From the NCBI RefSeq assembly GCF_005080745.1, contig NZ_CP033004.1, positions 326,404-364,292 of the forward strand: a stretch of DNA of 37,889 nucleotides. The letters run 5' to 3'. The notes below the pieces were generated by a model. That model had not been told where the DNA came from and made no database searches. It saw only the letters and a program-made list of their open reading frames with translations. Source of the DNA: Buchnera aphidicola (Melaphis rhois). GTDB lineage: Bacteria; Pseudomonadota; Gammaproteobacteria; Enterobacterales; Enterobacteriaceae. The translations under genes and the position numbers were made by a program. Of this stretch, positions 18,663 through 28,626 are shown piece by piece; within the stretch, counting starts at the first letter, position 1, and each line of letters opens with the position of its first letter.

Positions 18663-19442
18663 TTATTTCTTAATATAACTTATTAAAAATATACTAGCTG
18701 AAAATAATACAATCACAGGACTAATAGGAACACTATAATACATTGATATAATCATGCCTCCTGTAAAAGAAATTGACCCTATTAAAATAGAAAAAATCGC
18801 CATTTCTTCTGGAGAAGAAGAAAAACGCTGTGAAGTTGCCGAAGGTATTAATAATAACGATATTATTATTAAAGATCCCATAAATTTTATTGCAATACTA
18901 ATAGTTAATGAAATTAAAAGCATTAAAATAAAATTTATTTTGTAAACGTTTATTCCATCTATTTTTGCTAAATCTGAACTTATAGTCACTAACAACATAA
19001 TATTCCAATATTTTAATAAAACAATAAAAATAAACAAACAACTAATAAATATTATAATTAAGTCAGAATGAGAAATATTTAATAAATTTCCAAATAAGTA
19101 GTTTGTAAAACGCGTTTTTTGTGTATTTGATACTACATTCATTATTATCATACCTAAGGATAATGAACTATATCCAATAATTCCTAGTATAGTATCTAAA
19201 GATAAAGAAGAGGTATTTTCTAACCAATTAACGAATATTCCAAAACATAAAATTATAATGAAAACTATATAAAATGGATGTATATTCAATAAAATAGCAC
19301 ATGCAATACCTAATAACGAAGAATGCGATAAAGTATCTCCGAAAGAAGACATACGACGCCAAATTATGAATGAACCTAAAGGACCAGTAATTAAAATCAA
19401 CAAAATACCTGCTAACCACCTGCAAAAGATCAATGTACACAT
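18663..19442 (-). CDS. znuB: Zinc ABC transporter permease
   Basis: This is the inner-membrane permease of the high-affinity zinc importer, of the ABC-3 family. It has 259 residues against 261 in E. coli and is hydrophobic throughout, with about eight membrane segments. The family block GPLGSFIIWRRMSSFGDTLSHSSLLG (residues 20-45) and the later LMLLISLTISIAIKFMGSLIIISLLLIPSATSQR region align directly with E. coli ZnuB. The start codon ATG at 19442 gives MCTLIFCRWLAG, matching MIELLFPGWLAG. It follows znuC after 37 nt on the same strand, so they form an operon. The periplasmic binding protein znuA is not adjacent. Confidence 0.94.
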   Translation of the reverse strand: MCTLIFCRWLAGILLILITGPLGSFIIWRRMSSFGDTLSHSSLLGIACAILLNIHPFYIVFIIILCFGIFVNWLENTSSLSLDTILGIIGYSSLSLGMIIMNVVSNTQKTRFTNYLFGNLLNISHSDLIIIFISCLFIFIVLLKYWNIMLLVTISSDLAKIDGINVYKINFILMLLISLTISIAIKFMGSLIIISLLLIPSATSQRFSSSPEEMAIFSILIGSISFTGGMIISMYYSVPISPVIVLFSASIFLISYIKK

Positions 19443-19479
19443 ATTTAATTACGTTCTCTTAGTATTTAATTTAATGTGA

Positions 19480-20193
19480 TTAAAAATCGTGATAATGATT
19501 ATGCTTATGATGGTATAAAGCTAGTTTGTTTTTTTCTAACTGTCCAAAAATAGCAATAAATTTCGAATTTTGTGATACTACTTCTGGAGATCCGGAACAG
19601 CAAATATGTTTATTTAAACAAATAACTTCATCTGTATTAGACATAACTACACTTAAATCATGAGACACCATTAAAATTGAACATTTGGATTTATGTTTAA
19701 TTTGATTAATCAATTTATAAAAGATTGTTTGACTCAGAATGTCCATACCTTGCGTAGGTTCATCTAAAACTAATAATTGTGGATTATTTAATAATGCACG
19801 AGCTAATAATATTTTTTGCATTTCTCCGCTGGATAATTTTTTCAATGGGACATGTTGTAAATGAACAGAGTTAACGCACTTTAACACATTAAAAGCAGAC
19901 TGTTTATTATTTTTAAATAAATTCATAAATCTATTGACAGTGATAGGAGGAGCAGTATTAAAATTTAATTTTTGTGGTATATATCCAATTCGTAAATGTC
20001 TATTATATATAACTGTTCCTTTACTAGGTTTTAATAATTTTAATATCACTTTTACTAAAGTAGACTTCCCCGCACCATTAGGACCTATTAACGTTAAAAT
20101 ACAATTAGAAATTAACGTTAATGAAATATTTGATAATATAATAGTTTTATTAAAACTTACAGACACATTTTTTAAAGAAACAAATAATGACAT
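19480..20193 (-). CDS. znuC: Zinc ABC transporter ATP-binding protein
   Basis: This ATPase powers the ZnuB permease. It has 237 residues against 251 in E. coli; the difference is at the C-terminus. Walker A is GPNGAGKS (37-44), the signature is LSSGEMQ (120-126, E. coli LSGGEMQ), Walker B is LLVLDEP (140-146) and the switch His is in MVSHDLSVV. The C-terminus keeps a His-rich tail, ALYHHKHNHYHDF, as in E. coli, which suggests metal binding. There is no clear Shine-Dalgarno before the ATG. In E. coli znuA is divergent from znuC and controlled by Zur from the shared gap; here that place is empty, followed by mepM. Confidence 0.94.
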   Translation of the reverse strand: MSLFVSLKNVSVSFNKTIILSNISLTLISNCILTLIGPNGAGKSTLVKVILKLLKPSKGTVIYNRHLRIGYIPQKLNFNTAPPITVNRFMNLFKNNKQSAFNVLKCVNSVHLQHVPLKKLSSGEMQKILLARALLNNPQLLVLDEPTQGMDILSQTIFYKLINQIKHKSKCSILMVSHDLSVVMSNTDEVICLNKHICCSGSPEVVSQNSKFIAIFGQLEKNKLALYHHKHNHYHDF

Positions 20194-20513
20194 ATGTAAT
20201 ACATGTTATATAGAATTAATAGTGTAATATTATATATTATCATAAAATAGTATTTTTTAAAAATATAAAATTTAAAGATATAAAGACAGATTTTTATACT
20301 TTATTAATAGTTCATAATAAAACACTGTTTCATGTAATTATAAAAGCTTTAATAAGTAGAAATGTACAAAAAATTCATATAAATACAGTTTATTAGTTAA
20401 TATTAAATACAAAATTTTATAACAGTTAAATGACATTTAAAAACAAATAAAAAAGTAAATAATTTTATGTTAAAGTAGGGTATTAAAAATTCTTAAGGAG
20501 ATTATAGAACAAC
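20194..20513. other. 320-nt spacer between znuC and mepM, position of znuA
   Basis: E. coli has znuA between znuC and mepM. This stretch is too short for znuA (about 930 nt) and shows no open frame or ZnuA-like peptide. The mepM ribosome site AAGGAG lies at 20495-20500. One half of a Zur-like sequence, ATGTTATA (20203-20210), is present without a matching second half, so I do not call an operator. Confidence 0.6.
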
Positions 20514-21698
20514 GTGTTATATATATTTAAAAATATTCTATTTATTTTTTCAAAAAGATATAATGTAACTTTAACAGACTTTTTGTTAATCATATTTTTG
20601 TTTGTCACGTGTAATAAATTTAGTTATATAAATTACAGTCGAGAAATTAATTCTAAAAATATTAATAATAAATATTTTCAAAATAACAAACTATTAAATG
20701 ATTGTGATGTTAATAATAATTTCGATCAAATATTTTTCTTCATAAAAAACTATTCTTGTGATTCAATCAATAATCATATATTTTTAAATAATTTTAAAAA
20801 TAGTTATTCTATCAATTGTATAATATACAAGTCATGTTTATACAACAATTTTAAGAGAAAAAATAAGTTTTGTCATGAACTATTAATATATAATACATCA
20901 GAATATCTTGATAAAAAACCCGATTTTTATACTAAAAAATATTGTAATATCACAATCATGTTAAACAAAAATTTTATAAAAACGATTACAAGCTGGGGGA
21001 TAAACATTAATGAAATTAAAAACGTCATAGATAATGTTAAAAATCTAATTTATTTCTATAAATTGGATGTTAATATCCCACTTAATCTTTTAATTAAAAG
21101 AAGTTTGCTACATGAAAAAGTTTATAAAAATACAATTGTAGGTTTTAAAATATATTACAACTGCGTATATTATTATGGAATTTTAGAAAAAAATGGAAAA
21201 TTTTATGATAATAAAGGATATAGCTTGATAACACAATTTCTTCGATTTCCATTTTTAAAAAAGTATCGTGTCTCTTCTAATTTCAACCTTCATAGGTTGA
21301 ATCCAATAACAAACAAGATTTCACCTCATCAAGGAATAGACTATGCTATGCCTATAGGGACGCCAATTTTATCAATAGGGGATGGGAAAGTTATAAAAAC
21401 TAAATCTAGTACAGCAGCAGGAAAATATATTATTATTAGGCATAACATTCAATGTATCACTAAATATATGCATTTAAAAAAAATATTAGTTAAAGTAGGA
21501 GAAAAAGTAAAAAAAGGAGATCAAATCGGATTGTCTGGAAATACTGGATATTCTACTGGTCCACATTTGCATTATGAAGTTTGGGTAAACAATAAAGTAA
21601 TTAATCCAAATAAATTAGTATTATTTGAAAAGCTATCAGGTAAAAAACTGAAAATACACTTAAATTTTTTAAAAAAAATCATGTATTACTTTATTTAA
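20514..21698 (+). CDS. mepM: Murein DD-endopeptidase MepM-like (M23/LytM family)
   Basis: In E. coli this periplasmic zinc hydrolase cleaves DD-crosslinks so that the wall can expand. Here it has 394 residues against 440. A membrane anchor lies at about 20-33. The C-terminal peptidase domain (about 240-365) is well kept, with zinc and catalytic residues in SPHQGIDYAMP (His272, Asp276), KYMHLKK (His320) and TGPHLHYEVW (His351, His353). The part just before it, KNGKFYDNKGYSLITQFLRF, also matches E. coli. In contrast residues 35-150 are Asn-rich and Cys-rich with no clear similarity, and the LysM-like region is barely visible near 150-195. The GTG start at 20514 has a full AAGGAG 13 nt upstream, a long spacing. 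Synteny (znuC-mepM-pykA-zwf) supports the name. Confidence 0.9.
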   Translation: MLYIFKNILFIFSKRYNVTLTDFLLIIFLFVTCNKFSYINYSREINSKNINNKYFQNNKLLNDCDVNNNFDQIFFFIKNYSCDSINNHIFLNNFKNSYSINCIIYKSCLYNNFKRKNKFCHELLIYNTSEYLDKKPDFYTKKYCNITIMLNKNFIKTITSWGININEIKNVIDNVKNLIYFYKLDVNIPLNLLIKRSLLHEKVYKNTIVGFKIYYNCVYYYGILEKNGKFYDNKGYSLITQFLRFPFLKKYRVSSNFNLHRLNPITNKISPHQGIDYAMPIGTPILSIGDGKVIKTKSSTAAGKYIIIRHNIQCITKYMHLKKILVKVGEKVKKGDQIGLSGNTGYSTGPHLHYEVWVNNKVINPNKLVLFEKLSGKKLKIHLNFLKKIMYYFI

Positions 21699-21717
21699 AC
21701 GTAAATTTAATTTATAT

Positions 21718-21747
21718 AAATTTATTAAAGCACTTTAAGATAAATTT
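21718..21747. terminator. Candidate two-way terminator between mepM and pykA
   Basis: AAATTTATTAAAG (21718-21730) pairs with CTTTAAGATAAATTT (21733-21747) apart from a 2-nt bulge, in the 57-nt gap between convergent genes. The stem is almost all A/T and the loop is only 2 nt. A 13-nt direct repeat, TAAATTTAATTTA, lies at 21702 and 21741. The position favours a terminator. Confidence 0.45.
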
Positions 21748-21755
21748 AATTTAAA

Positions 21756-23195
21756 TCATACCTTCAAAATTCTACTAGTATTAGTTTTTCCAACTTTTCC
21801 CATTACATCACCTTGCGTTATAATGACTAAATTACCTTCATGTAAAACTCCCATATCTTTTAATAATGTAATTGCATCATTCGCTGCTGATACACCTGAA
21901 TTTTTACTATTGAAGAATATAGGTGTAACTCCTCGATATAAAGAAGTTAACTTCAAAGTTTTAACTCGAGACGATAGTGCAAAAATTCTAAGACCAGAGG
22001 TTATTCGAGATGTCATTAAAGCTGTTTTTCCTGATTCTGTCATAGTAATAATCGCTGTGATACCATTCAAATGATTAGCTGTGTACATAGCTGACATAGC
22101 AATTGCTTCTTCAATATCATAAAATTTGTCATGCATACGGTGACGAGATACATTGATACTTGGTACTTTTTCAGCTCCTTTACAAATTTTAGACATAATT
22201 TTTATTGTTTCAATTGGATACTTTCCAGAAGCTGTTTCTGCTGACAACATAACAGCATCACTGCCATCTAAAACAGCATTAGCTACGTCCATAACTTCTG
22301 CTCTAGTAGGCATGGGATTAATAATCATTGATTCCATCATTTGGGTAGCTGTAATTACCACCCTATTTAATTGTCTAGCTCGCCTGATTAATATTTTCTG
22401 AATTCCAACTAGTTCTGAATCACCTATTTCTACTCCTAAATCTCCTCTAGCAACCATAATGGCATCTGACGCTAATATAATACTATCAATTACTTCTGAA
22501 TTAGCTACTGATTCAGCACGTTCTATTTTAGCGATTATTTTTGCTGTACTACCATATTGTAATGCTAGTTTTCTTGCCATTTGTATATCTTGACTACATC
22601 TAGGGAAGGAAACAGCTAAGTAATCTATTCCAATATCAGATGCAATTTTAATATCTATTTTATCTTTATCAGTTAATGTTTCAGCTGACAATCCTCCGCC
22701 TAATTTATTAATACCTTTATTATCAGATAATATCCCTCCTATAATTATTTTAGTAAATATTATACTTTTCGTTACATTTACTACTTTTAATTGTATCCTT
22801 CCATCATCTAATAATAATATATCTCCTTTAGATACGTCATCAGGTAATTTTTTATAATCTATTCCTACTTTTTTTGTATCCCCTTCGTTTATACCCAAAG
22901 AAGCATCTAAAATAAATGAGTTACCGGAATTTAACAATACTTTATTATTTTTAAATTTTGAAATACGAATCTTAGGACCTTGTAAATCACCTAATAAAGC
23001 AATATAAACACCTAATTTCTTCATAATGCTTTTTGCATTTTTAGCTCTACGTTCATGTTCTATTCTTGAACCATGAGAAAAGTTTAATCGGACTACGTTA
23101 ACTCCCGATCGAATCATTGCTTCAAGAACGTTGTTATCGTCTGTAGATGGGCCTAAAGTGGCAACAATTTTAGTTCTCTTAAAATAACTAATCAC
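21756..23195 (-). CDS. pykA: Pyruvate kinase II (AMP-activated type)
   Basis: It converts PEP and ADP to pyruvate and ATP, the last step of glycolysis. It has 479 residues against 480 in E. coli PykA, and it follows PykA, not PykF, through the whole length ([35 protein letters not shown]). Conserved sites are RLNFSHGS at the N-terminus, GDLQGPKIR, the Mg-site [23 protein letters not shown] and [11 protein letters not shown]. The start is GTG at 23195 with AGAGA about 8 nt upstream. The order mepM-pykA-zwf is that of E. coli with lpxM and hexR removed. Without hexR in between, the HexR-type control of zwf known in E. coli relatives is not indicated here. Confidence 0.97.
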   Translation of the reverse strand: MISYFKRTKIVATLGPSTDDNNVLEAMIRSGVNVVRLNFSHGSRIEHERRAKNAKSIMKKLGVYIALLGDLQGPKIRISKFKNNKVLLNSGNSFILDASLGINEGDTKKVGIDYKKLPDDVSKGDILLLDDGRIQLKVVNVTKSIIFTKIIIGGILSDNKGINKLGGGLSAETLTDKDKIDIKIASDIGIDYLAVSFPRCSQDIQMARKLALQYGSTAKIIAKIERAESVANSEVIDSIILASDAIMVARGDLGVEIGDSELVGIQKILIRRARQLNRVVITATQMMESMIINPMPTRAEVMDVANAVLDGSDAVMLSAETASGKYPIETIKIMSKICKGAEKVPSINVSRHRMHDKFYDIEEAIAMSAMYTANHLNGITAIITMTESGKTALMTSRITSGLRIFALSSRVKTLKLTSLYRGVTPIFFNSKNSGVSAANDAITLLKDMGVLHEGNLVIITQGDVMGKVGKTNTSRILKV

Positions 23196-23502
23196 GTTTT
23201 ATCTCTTTTAAAATTGCTAAATGTACATGTATATAATTAAATTATTAATAAACTTTTAAAATTTGTAAATCATACAAATGAACTAGACTAACTTTATTTT
23301 TTATTTTCCTAATATAATGTTAATATATATTATATTTAATACGAAAGGAATATTAATAATTTTATTATACTTATAAACTCTAAAAAACTATATGTTAACT
23401 ATTTTAAACAGTCTAAATTAAAAAACTAAAATAGCAATATTAAATGAAACTATAAATTAAATATTGAAATAACAAATTTTGTAGAACAAGAAGGATAAAA
23501 TT
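23196..23502. other. 307-nt divergent spacer pykA/zwf
   Basis: It holds the two leaders: AGAGA before the pykA GTG, and AAGGA (23491-23495) before the zwf GTG. In E. coli hexR lies between these genes; no remnant is recognisable. No RNA or repeat was seen, and no promoter can be placed with confidence in this AT-rich DNA. Confidence 0.6.
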
Positions 23503-24963
23503 GTGATAAATATAAATGAAACATGCGATTTAGTTATTTTTGGTGCAAAAGGAGATCTTGCTTGCAGAAAATTATTACCTTCTTTATATAAACTAGAAAA
23601 AGCTAATAAATTGTCAAATAAAATGAGAATTATTGGTGTTGGACGCGCTAATTGGGATAAAAATACTTATTCAGATATAGTTTATAAATCATTACAACAA
23701 TTTATGAAAATCAAAATAGAAGAACATGTATGGAAAAATTTATTTTCTCGATTAGAATTTTGTAATCTTGATGTAAATGACACACATAGCTTTCATAAAT
23801 TAAAACCAATATTATGTAGAAGTAATCATTTAATTATATACTATTTTGCCATGCCACCAAATACATTTAGCGCAATTTGTAAAGGACTAGGAAAGGTTAA
23901 TTTAAACCTTGATTCTACACGTATTATAATAGAGAAGCCACTAGGATCATCTTTAAAAACTTCTAAAAAAATCAATTATGAAATAAGTAAATACTTTTTG
24001 GAGAATCAAATTTTTAGAATAGATCATTATTTGGGAAAAGAAACAATATTGAATTTGATAGCTTTTAGATTTTCTAATTCTCTTTTTTATTATAATTGGA
24101 ATAATAAATTTATTGACCACATACAAATAACAATTGCTGAAAAAATCGGTGTTGAAGGAAGGAATAAATATTTTGATAATACCGGTCAAATTCGAGATAT
24201 GGTTCAAAATCATTTATTACAGATATTGACTATTATTACCATGTCTCAGCCTATCAACTTATGCTCAAATAATATTCAAAATGAAAAAGTAAAAATTTTA
24301 AAAGCATTGCGACCATTTGACAATATTAATATTCATAATAAAGTAGTATTAGGTCAATACTCTGAGAATATAATAAATGGGAAAAAAATACCTTCGTATT
24401 TGGACGATATAAGAAAAAAAGAACATAGTAATACTGAAACATTTGTGTCCATGAAAGTAAATATTGATAATAAAAGATGGTATGGAGTACCATTTTATTT
24501 AAGAACAGGTAAGAGACTTCCAAAAAAATGTTCAAAAATAGTCATATTTTTTAAAAACGTTCCAGTTAATATATTTAATAATCACCAAAATAACTTACCT
24601 AAAAATAAAATCATTATATATTTACAACCAAATGAAGGAATAAATATACAGATTTTAAATAAGATACCAGGACTAGAACCTAATTATAAGTTAGATAAAA
24701 TTAATTTAAACTTTAATTATAATCGAGGTTTTAAACAAATAGAATTGTTTGATGCATACGATCGATTATTATTAGAAAGTATTAGAGGTAATCAAGCTTT
24801 ATTTGTAAGAAAAGATGAAGTAGAATTGGCATGGAAGTGGATTGACTCAATTTTTAATTCATTTAATATATGTAGAAATCCCCCGATCTTATACCCATCT
24901 GGAACATGGGGTCCTGTTTTATCTAACATAATGATTGAGAAAGATGGTTATACCTGGAATTAA
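23503..24963 (+). CDS. zwf: Glucose-6-phosphate 1-dehydrogenase
   Basis: It oxidises glucose 6-phosphate to 6-phosphogluconolactone and makes NADPH, the entry to the pentose phosphate pathway. It has 486 residues against 491 in E. coli. The nucleotide-binding motif is FGAKGDLACRKLLPSLY (GAKGDLA at 14-20). The active-site motif is RIDHYLGKE (172-180) with His175 in the substrate site. EKPLGSS, GQIRDMVQNHLLQIL, GVPFYLRTGKRLPKKCS and the C-terminal YPSGTWGP are all kept. The start is GTG at 23503, 7 nt after AAGGA, and the N-terminus is a few residues shorter than in E. coli. NADPH from this enzyme would feed TrxB (15226-16203) among others. Confidence 0.97.
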   Translation: MININETCDLVIFGAKGDLACRKLLPSLYKLEKANKLSNKMRIIGVGRANWDKNTYSDIVYKSLQQFMKIKIEEHVWKNLFSRLEFCNLDVNDTHSFHKLKPILCRSNHLIIYYFAMPPNTFSAICKGLGKVNLNLDSTRIIIEKPLGSSLKTSKKINYEISKYFLENQIFRIDHYLGKETILNLIAFRFSNSLFYYNWNNKFIDHIQITIAEKIGVEGRNKYFDNTGQIRDMVQNHLLQILTIITMSQPINLCSNNIQNEKVKILKALRPFDNINIHNKVVLGQYSENIINGKKIPSYLDDIRKKEHSNTETFVSMKVNIDNKRWYGVPFYLRTGKRLPKKCSKIVIFFKNVPVNIFNNHQNNLPKNKIIIYLQPNEGINIQILNKIPGLEPNYKLDKINLNFNYNRGFKQIELFDAYDRLLLESIRGNQALFVRKDEVELAWKWIDSIFNSFNICRNPPILYPSGTWGPVLSNIMIEKDGYTWN

Positions 24964-25500
24964 TAAAAAAACTAAAAATTTTACTATTGTAATCAATTAA
25001 TATAAAATATTTCATTATAACATTTAATAAATATTCTTAATTAAATGTTTATTTTTCAACTATTATAAACAATATTAATTTCATCATATTATTTATAATT
25101 ATTTTATAAATTTTAAAAAACTATGTTTTAGAATTAATATTCAAATAAGATAAATACTGTTTATTAAAAATAAAAATTATGCTATAAAAATATTTTTAAT
25201 AATGAAGTATAAAATATAAACAATTATTTTGTTATATAATATGAATATTATATATTCATGTAATATTATACACGACTTTTCTGAAACATATAAACTATTT
25301 CATTTTAGAAATAACATTTCTACTATCATTATAGTATTTCTAAGTAAGTGCTAAAATAATTAAGAACCAGAATTTTATATAATACACAACTATAATTAAA
25401 TGTAAACTAATATAAAAATCATTAAAAAATATTAAGAAATAAAATTACTATTTGTAATACTTGAATATCTATTTTGAATCACAAAATTCAGGAAAAAACC
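24964..25500. other. 537-nt gene-free spacer zwf/htpX
   Basis: No open frame, RNA or recognisable gene remnant is seen. zwf and htpX are not neighbours in E. coli, so this is also a rearrangement or large-deletion junction. One short inverted repeat, ATGAATAT/ATATTCAT (25241-25259), stands out little from the AT background. The htpX ribosome site AGGA is at 25490-25493. Confidence 0.55.
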
Positions 25501-26388
25501 ATGATGCGTATAGTTCTTTTTTTATTAACCAATTTAGCTGTTATGTGTGTTTTTGGCTTTATTTTAAGCATTACAGGTATTCGATCCGAAAGTATTCATG
25601 GATTATTGATTATGTCAACAGTATTTGGATTCGGGGGTTCTATAATATCATTATTAATGTCAAAATGGATTGCATTACGCACTATAAATGGGCAAGTAAT
25701 ACACTATCCTAATAACGATACAGAACGTTGGTTAATTAACACTATAAAATATCAGTCTAACAAAGTAGGTATTTGTATGCCAGAAGTGGCAATATATCAT
25801 GCTTCTGATATGAATGCATTTGCTACAGGATCAAGACGTAACGCTTCGCTAATTGCTGTTTCTACTGGTTTGCTAGATAATATGAGCAAAGATGAAACTG
25901 AAGCAGTTCTAGCTCATGAAATTACTCATATTGCAAATGGTGATATGATAACCATGACTTTGCTTCAGGGAATAGTCAATACATTCGTAATTTTTGCTTC
26001 TAGAATTATTGCTCAAATAGCATCATACATTTTGTCAGGAGAAAAAAACGAAAATAATCACTCTCATGGAAATACGTGGATATATATAATTTTTTCTACT
26101 ATCTTAGAACTAGTTTTTGGAATCCTTGCTAGCATAATAACTATGTGGTTTTCTAGACACCGTGAATTTCATGCTGATGCTGGATCTGCAAATTTAGTAG
26201 GTAAACATAAAATGATTGCAGCATTAGAAAAACTGAAATTAAGTTACGAACCTCAGGAATCCAATAGTATGATTGCATTTTGTATAAATGGAAGATCAAA
26301 CAACTTTTTAAATTTATTTATGTCTCATCCGTCATTAGAACAGCGCATTAATGCTCTATATAATAGAGATTATATAAAAAACTATTAG
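25501..26388 (+). CDS. htpX: Inner-membrane zinc metalloprotease HtpX
   Basis: HtpX is an M48 peptidase that degrades misfolded membrane proteins together with FtsH in E. coli. It has 295 residues against 293. Two N-terminal membrane segments (about 4-24 and 33-55) are followed by the zinc motif HEITH (His139, Glu140, His143, the same numbers as E. coli), a hydrophobic hairpin at about 155-215 and the third zinc ligand in [13 protein letters not shown]. The start ATG ATG at 25501 ([13 protein letters not shown]) equals E. coli [13 protein letters not shown] and has AGGA 7 nt upstream; the in-frame TTG at 25474 is rejected. In E. coli it is under Cpx and heat-shock control; no such site is recognised here. 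Confidence 0.97.
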   Translation: MMRIVLFLLTNLAVMCVFGFILSITGIRSESIHGLLIMSTVFGFGGSIISLLMSKWIALRTINGQVIHYPNNDTERWLINTIKYQSNKVGICMPEVAIYHASDMNAFATGSRRNASLIAVSTGLLDNMSKDETEAVLAHEITHIANGDMITMTLLQGIVNTFVIFASRIIAQIASYILSGEKNENNHSHGNTWIYIIFSTILELVFGILASIITMWFSRHREFHADAGSANLVGKHKMIAALEKLKLSYEPQESNSMIAFCINGRSNNFLNLFMSHPSLEQRINALYNRDYIKNY

Positions 26389-26950
26389 TATAAACTAACT
26401 ATATTTATAGTATAACAACAAATATTTTTCTTATTATTTTGTTTAAAAAATACTGTTATGACTATGTTCAATATAAATTATCTACAGTTTTATTATCTTG
26501 TTAAAAAATAAAATGTACTTTATAATAAATATAACTATATAGAATAAAAAACAATTTTTTAACTACACTTCAATATGAATTTAATTTTAATTTTTAAAAA
26601 ACTGTAACTTATAAACATTTTACAAAATATATAGAAATTAAAATATTTGAAACAATTATGCATATTATGTGAAATCTATTTTTTTGCAACACAATTTAAT
26701 TTCTAATACATAATTTATTTAAAATCGAGAATTCTATTTATAATCGTGCAATTACCCTGAAAATCTTAATAAAGGCCTATGTGTAATTACAACAGGCCTT
26801 TATTCTTAAAAATTGTTATATTTAAAAAATTAAAAATTAAAATTCAACTGATAAATAAAATTAAATTACTTGTTAACAAGATCATTGGATAATAAATTTT
26901 TTTATTAAAAATTAAATTTTATTCTGTCCTATTATTTTACGGAGTGTCTA
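26389..26950. other. 562-nt gene-free spacer htpX/yoaE
   Basis: E. coli has several genes between htpX and yoaE, among them cspC. None is recognisable here: I found no cold-shock peptide such as KGFGFI or VFVHFS in any frame. The one structured element is a strong GC-containing hairpin at 26768-26804, described separately. The yoaE ribosome site GGAG is at 26941-26944. Confidence 0.6.
26768..26804. terminator. Orphan terminator-like hairpin upstream of yoaE
   Basis: AATAAAGGCCT (26768-26778) and AGGCCTTTATT (26794-26804) form a perfect 11-bp stem. The 15-nt loop holds its own palindrome, GTAATTAC. It lies 380 nt after htpX and 147 nt before yoaE, so it directly follows no gene. The form (A-run, GGCC core, T-run) is that of a rho-independent terminator usable from both sides. 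It may be the remnant of a lost gene such as cspC, the end of an unseen small RNA, or a leader element of yoaE. Confidence 0.7.
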
Positions 26951-28522
26951 ATGGAATTTTTCCTAGATCCGTCGATTTGGGCAGGTCTATTCACACTTGT
27001 TATACTAGAAGTAGTATTAGGTATTGATAATTTAGTCTTTATAGCTATTTTATCAAAAAAATTACCATCATGTAAGCAAGACAAAGCTCGTTTAATTGGA
27101 TTAAGCTTGGCTCTTGTAATGAGATTAAGTTTACTTTCACTTATGTCATGGATGGCTACTTTAACGTCAATAATAATTAGCAATAAATATTTCTCTTTTT
27201 CTGGACGCGATTTAATACTATTAATAGGAGGATGCTTTCTATTATTCAAAGCTACTATAGAATTACATGAAAGATTAGATAATAATGTGCACCAAGATGA
27301 GACTAGCAAAAATTATACCAGTTTTTGGACTATAGTAATTCAAATCGTTATTTTAGATGCTGTTTTTTCGTTGGACTCTATTATTACAGCTGTAGGAATA
27401 GTAAATAATTTACCAGTTATGATGACTGCAGTAGTTATTGCTATGGCTTTAATGTTATTAGCCTCTAAATATTTAATAAAATTTATTAACTTGCATCAAA
27501 CAGTAGTAGTATTATGCTTAAGTTTTCTGTTAATGATAGGATTAAGTCTAGTAGCAGAAGCATTAGGATTTTTAATACCAAAAGGTTATTTATATTCTGC
27601 AATAAGTTTTTCTATTATTATAGAATTATTTAACCAAATTGCACGTCGAAATTTTATTAGACATCAATCTCGTAGACCAATGAGGCAAAGAGCTGCAGAA
27701 GCTATATTAAGACTAATGATTGGAAATCAATCAAAAAATTCTAATGAAGTTACTTTACAAAGTAATGAAGAAAAAAAAACTTTATGTACTTCTTCATCTG
27801 ATTCTGGAGAATTTAAAGAAGAAGAAAAATACATGATAAATGGTGTATTAACATTAGCAGCACGATCTATTCGAAGTATTATGACTCCGAGAAGTGAAAT
27901 TTCTTGGGTTAATGTAGAACAACCAATTTCTAATATTCGTACTCAATTATTAGATACCCCACATAGCTTATTTCCTGTATGTAAAGGAACATTAGACGAA
28001 GTAATAGGTATTGTACGAGCTAAAGAATTACTTGTAGAAATAGAGAATAAAATAGATGTAGCTAAATTCTCTTCTGCTACTGCTCCAATAATTATACCTG
28101 ATACTCTTGACCCAATTAACTTACTAGGAGTATTAAGACGTTCTAAAGGAAGCTTAGTTATTGTAACTAATGAATTTGGAGTAGTTCAAGGTTTAATTAC
28201 CCCATTAGATGTCTTAGAAGCTATTGCTGGTGAATTTCCAGATGCAGATGAAACACCTGATATTATTGTTGAAAACAATAGTTGGTTAGTAAAAGGTGGA
28301 ACAGACTTACATTCTTTACAGCAGTTTTTAAATACCACTAACTTAATTCATGAAAAGGATAGCTATGCTTCTTTAGCTGGTTTATTAATCTCTCAAAAAG
28401 GAAAATTACCTTTGTCTGGGGAAATTATATATATCCCTCCTTTAAAATTTCATATTGTAGAAGCAACACAGTACCGTATTAAATTGGTTCGCATTACTAA
28501 AGATACAAAATTTTATAATTAA
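26951..28522 (+). CDS. yoaE: TerC-family membrane protein with CBS and CorC/HlyC domains
   Basis: It is an inner-membrane protein of unproven function; TerC-family proteins elsewhere are linked to metal (mainly manganese) export. It has 523 residues against 518 in E. coli YoaE. Residues 1-230 are the TerC domain with about seven membrane segments and acidic metal-site motifs: [14 protein letters not shown] (Glu20, Asp26, Asn27) and [17 protein letters not shown] charged linker follows. Two CBS domains lie at about 300-420, beginning with [12 protein letters not shown], and a CorC/HlyC transporter-associated domain at about 435-515. GGAG is 6 nt before the ATG. A run of nine A (27771-27779) lies in the linker, in frame. 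tsaB follows after 104 nt. Confidence 0.93.
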   Translation: MEFFLDPSIWAGLFTLVILEVVLGIDNLVFIAILSKKLPSCKQDKARLIGLSLALVMRLSLLSLMSWMATLTSIIISNKYFSFSGRDLILLIGGCFLLFKATIELHERLDNNVHQDETSKNYTSFWTIVIQIVILDAVFSLDSIITAVGIVNNLPVMMTAVVIAMALMLLASKYLIKFINLHQTVVVLCLSFLLMIGLSLVAEALGFLIPKGYLYSAISFSIIIELFNQIARRNFIRHQSRRPMRQRAAEAILRLMIGNQSKNSNEVTLQSNEEKKTLCTSSSDSGEFKEEEKYMINGVLTLAARSIRSIMTPRSEISWVNVEQPISNIRTQLLDTPHSLFPVCKGTLDEVIGIVRAKELLVEIENKIDVAKFSSATAPIIIPDTLDPINLLGVLRRSKGSLVIVTNEFGVVQGLITPLDVLEAIAGEFPDADETPDIIVENNSWLVKGGTDLHSLQQFLNTTNLIHEKDSYASLAGLLISQKGKLPLSGEIIYIPPLKFHIVEATQYRIKLVRITKDTKFYN

Positions 28523-28626
28523 ATCTTGATATTTATTTTTATTGTATTAGTATAAATTACTGTCATTTAAATATTTTTGTTCATTATTAATATTTTATTT
28601 TATATAAAACGTTTAACATATTCAAC

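Noticed and set aside
19825..19845. ZnuC signature LSSGE as a sign of inactivity
   Set aside because: A single Gly-to-Ser change at the third position is tolerated in many active ABC ATPases, and all other motifs are intact.
20203..20210. Zur operator-like half-site ATGTTATA upstream of znuC
   Set aside because: The second half of the palindrome is missing and the position is only 10 nt from the start codon; too common in AT-rich DNA.
23342..23350. Shine-Dalgarno-like AAAGGA upstream of zwf
   Set aside because: No start codon with an open frame follows; zwf has its own ribosome site at 23491-23495.
25241..25259. Palindrome ATGAATAT/ATATTCAT in the zwf-htpX spacer
   Set aside because: Only 8 bp of almost pure A/T with no run of T after it and no gene end nearby; fits chance.
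26932..27309. 125-codon open frame antisense to yoaE
   Set aside because: It mirrors the hydrophobic TerC domain of yoaE and resembles no family.
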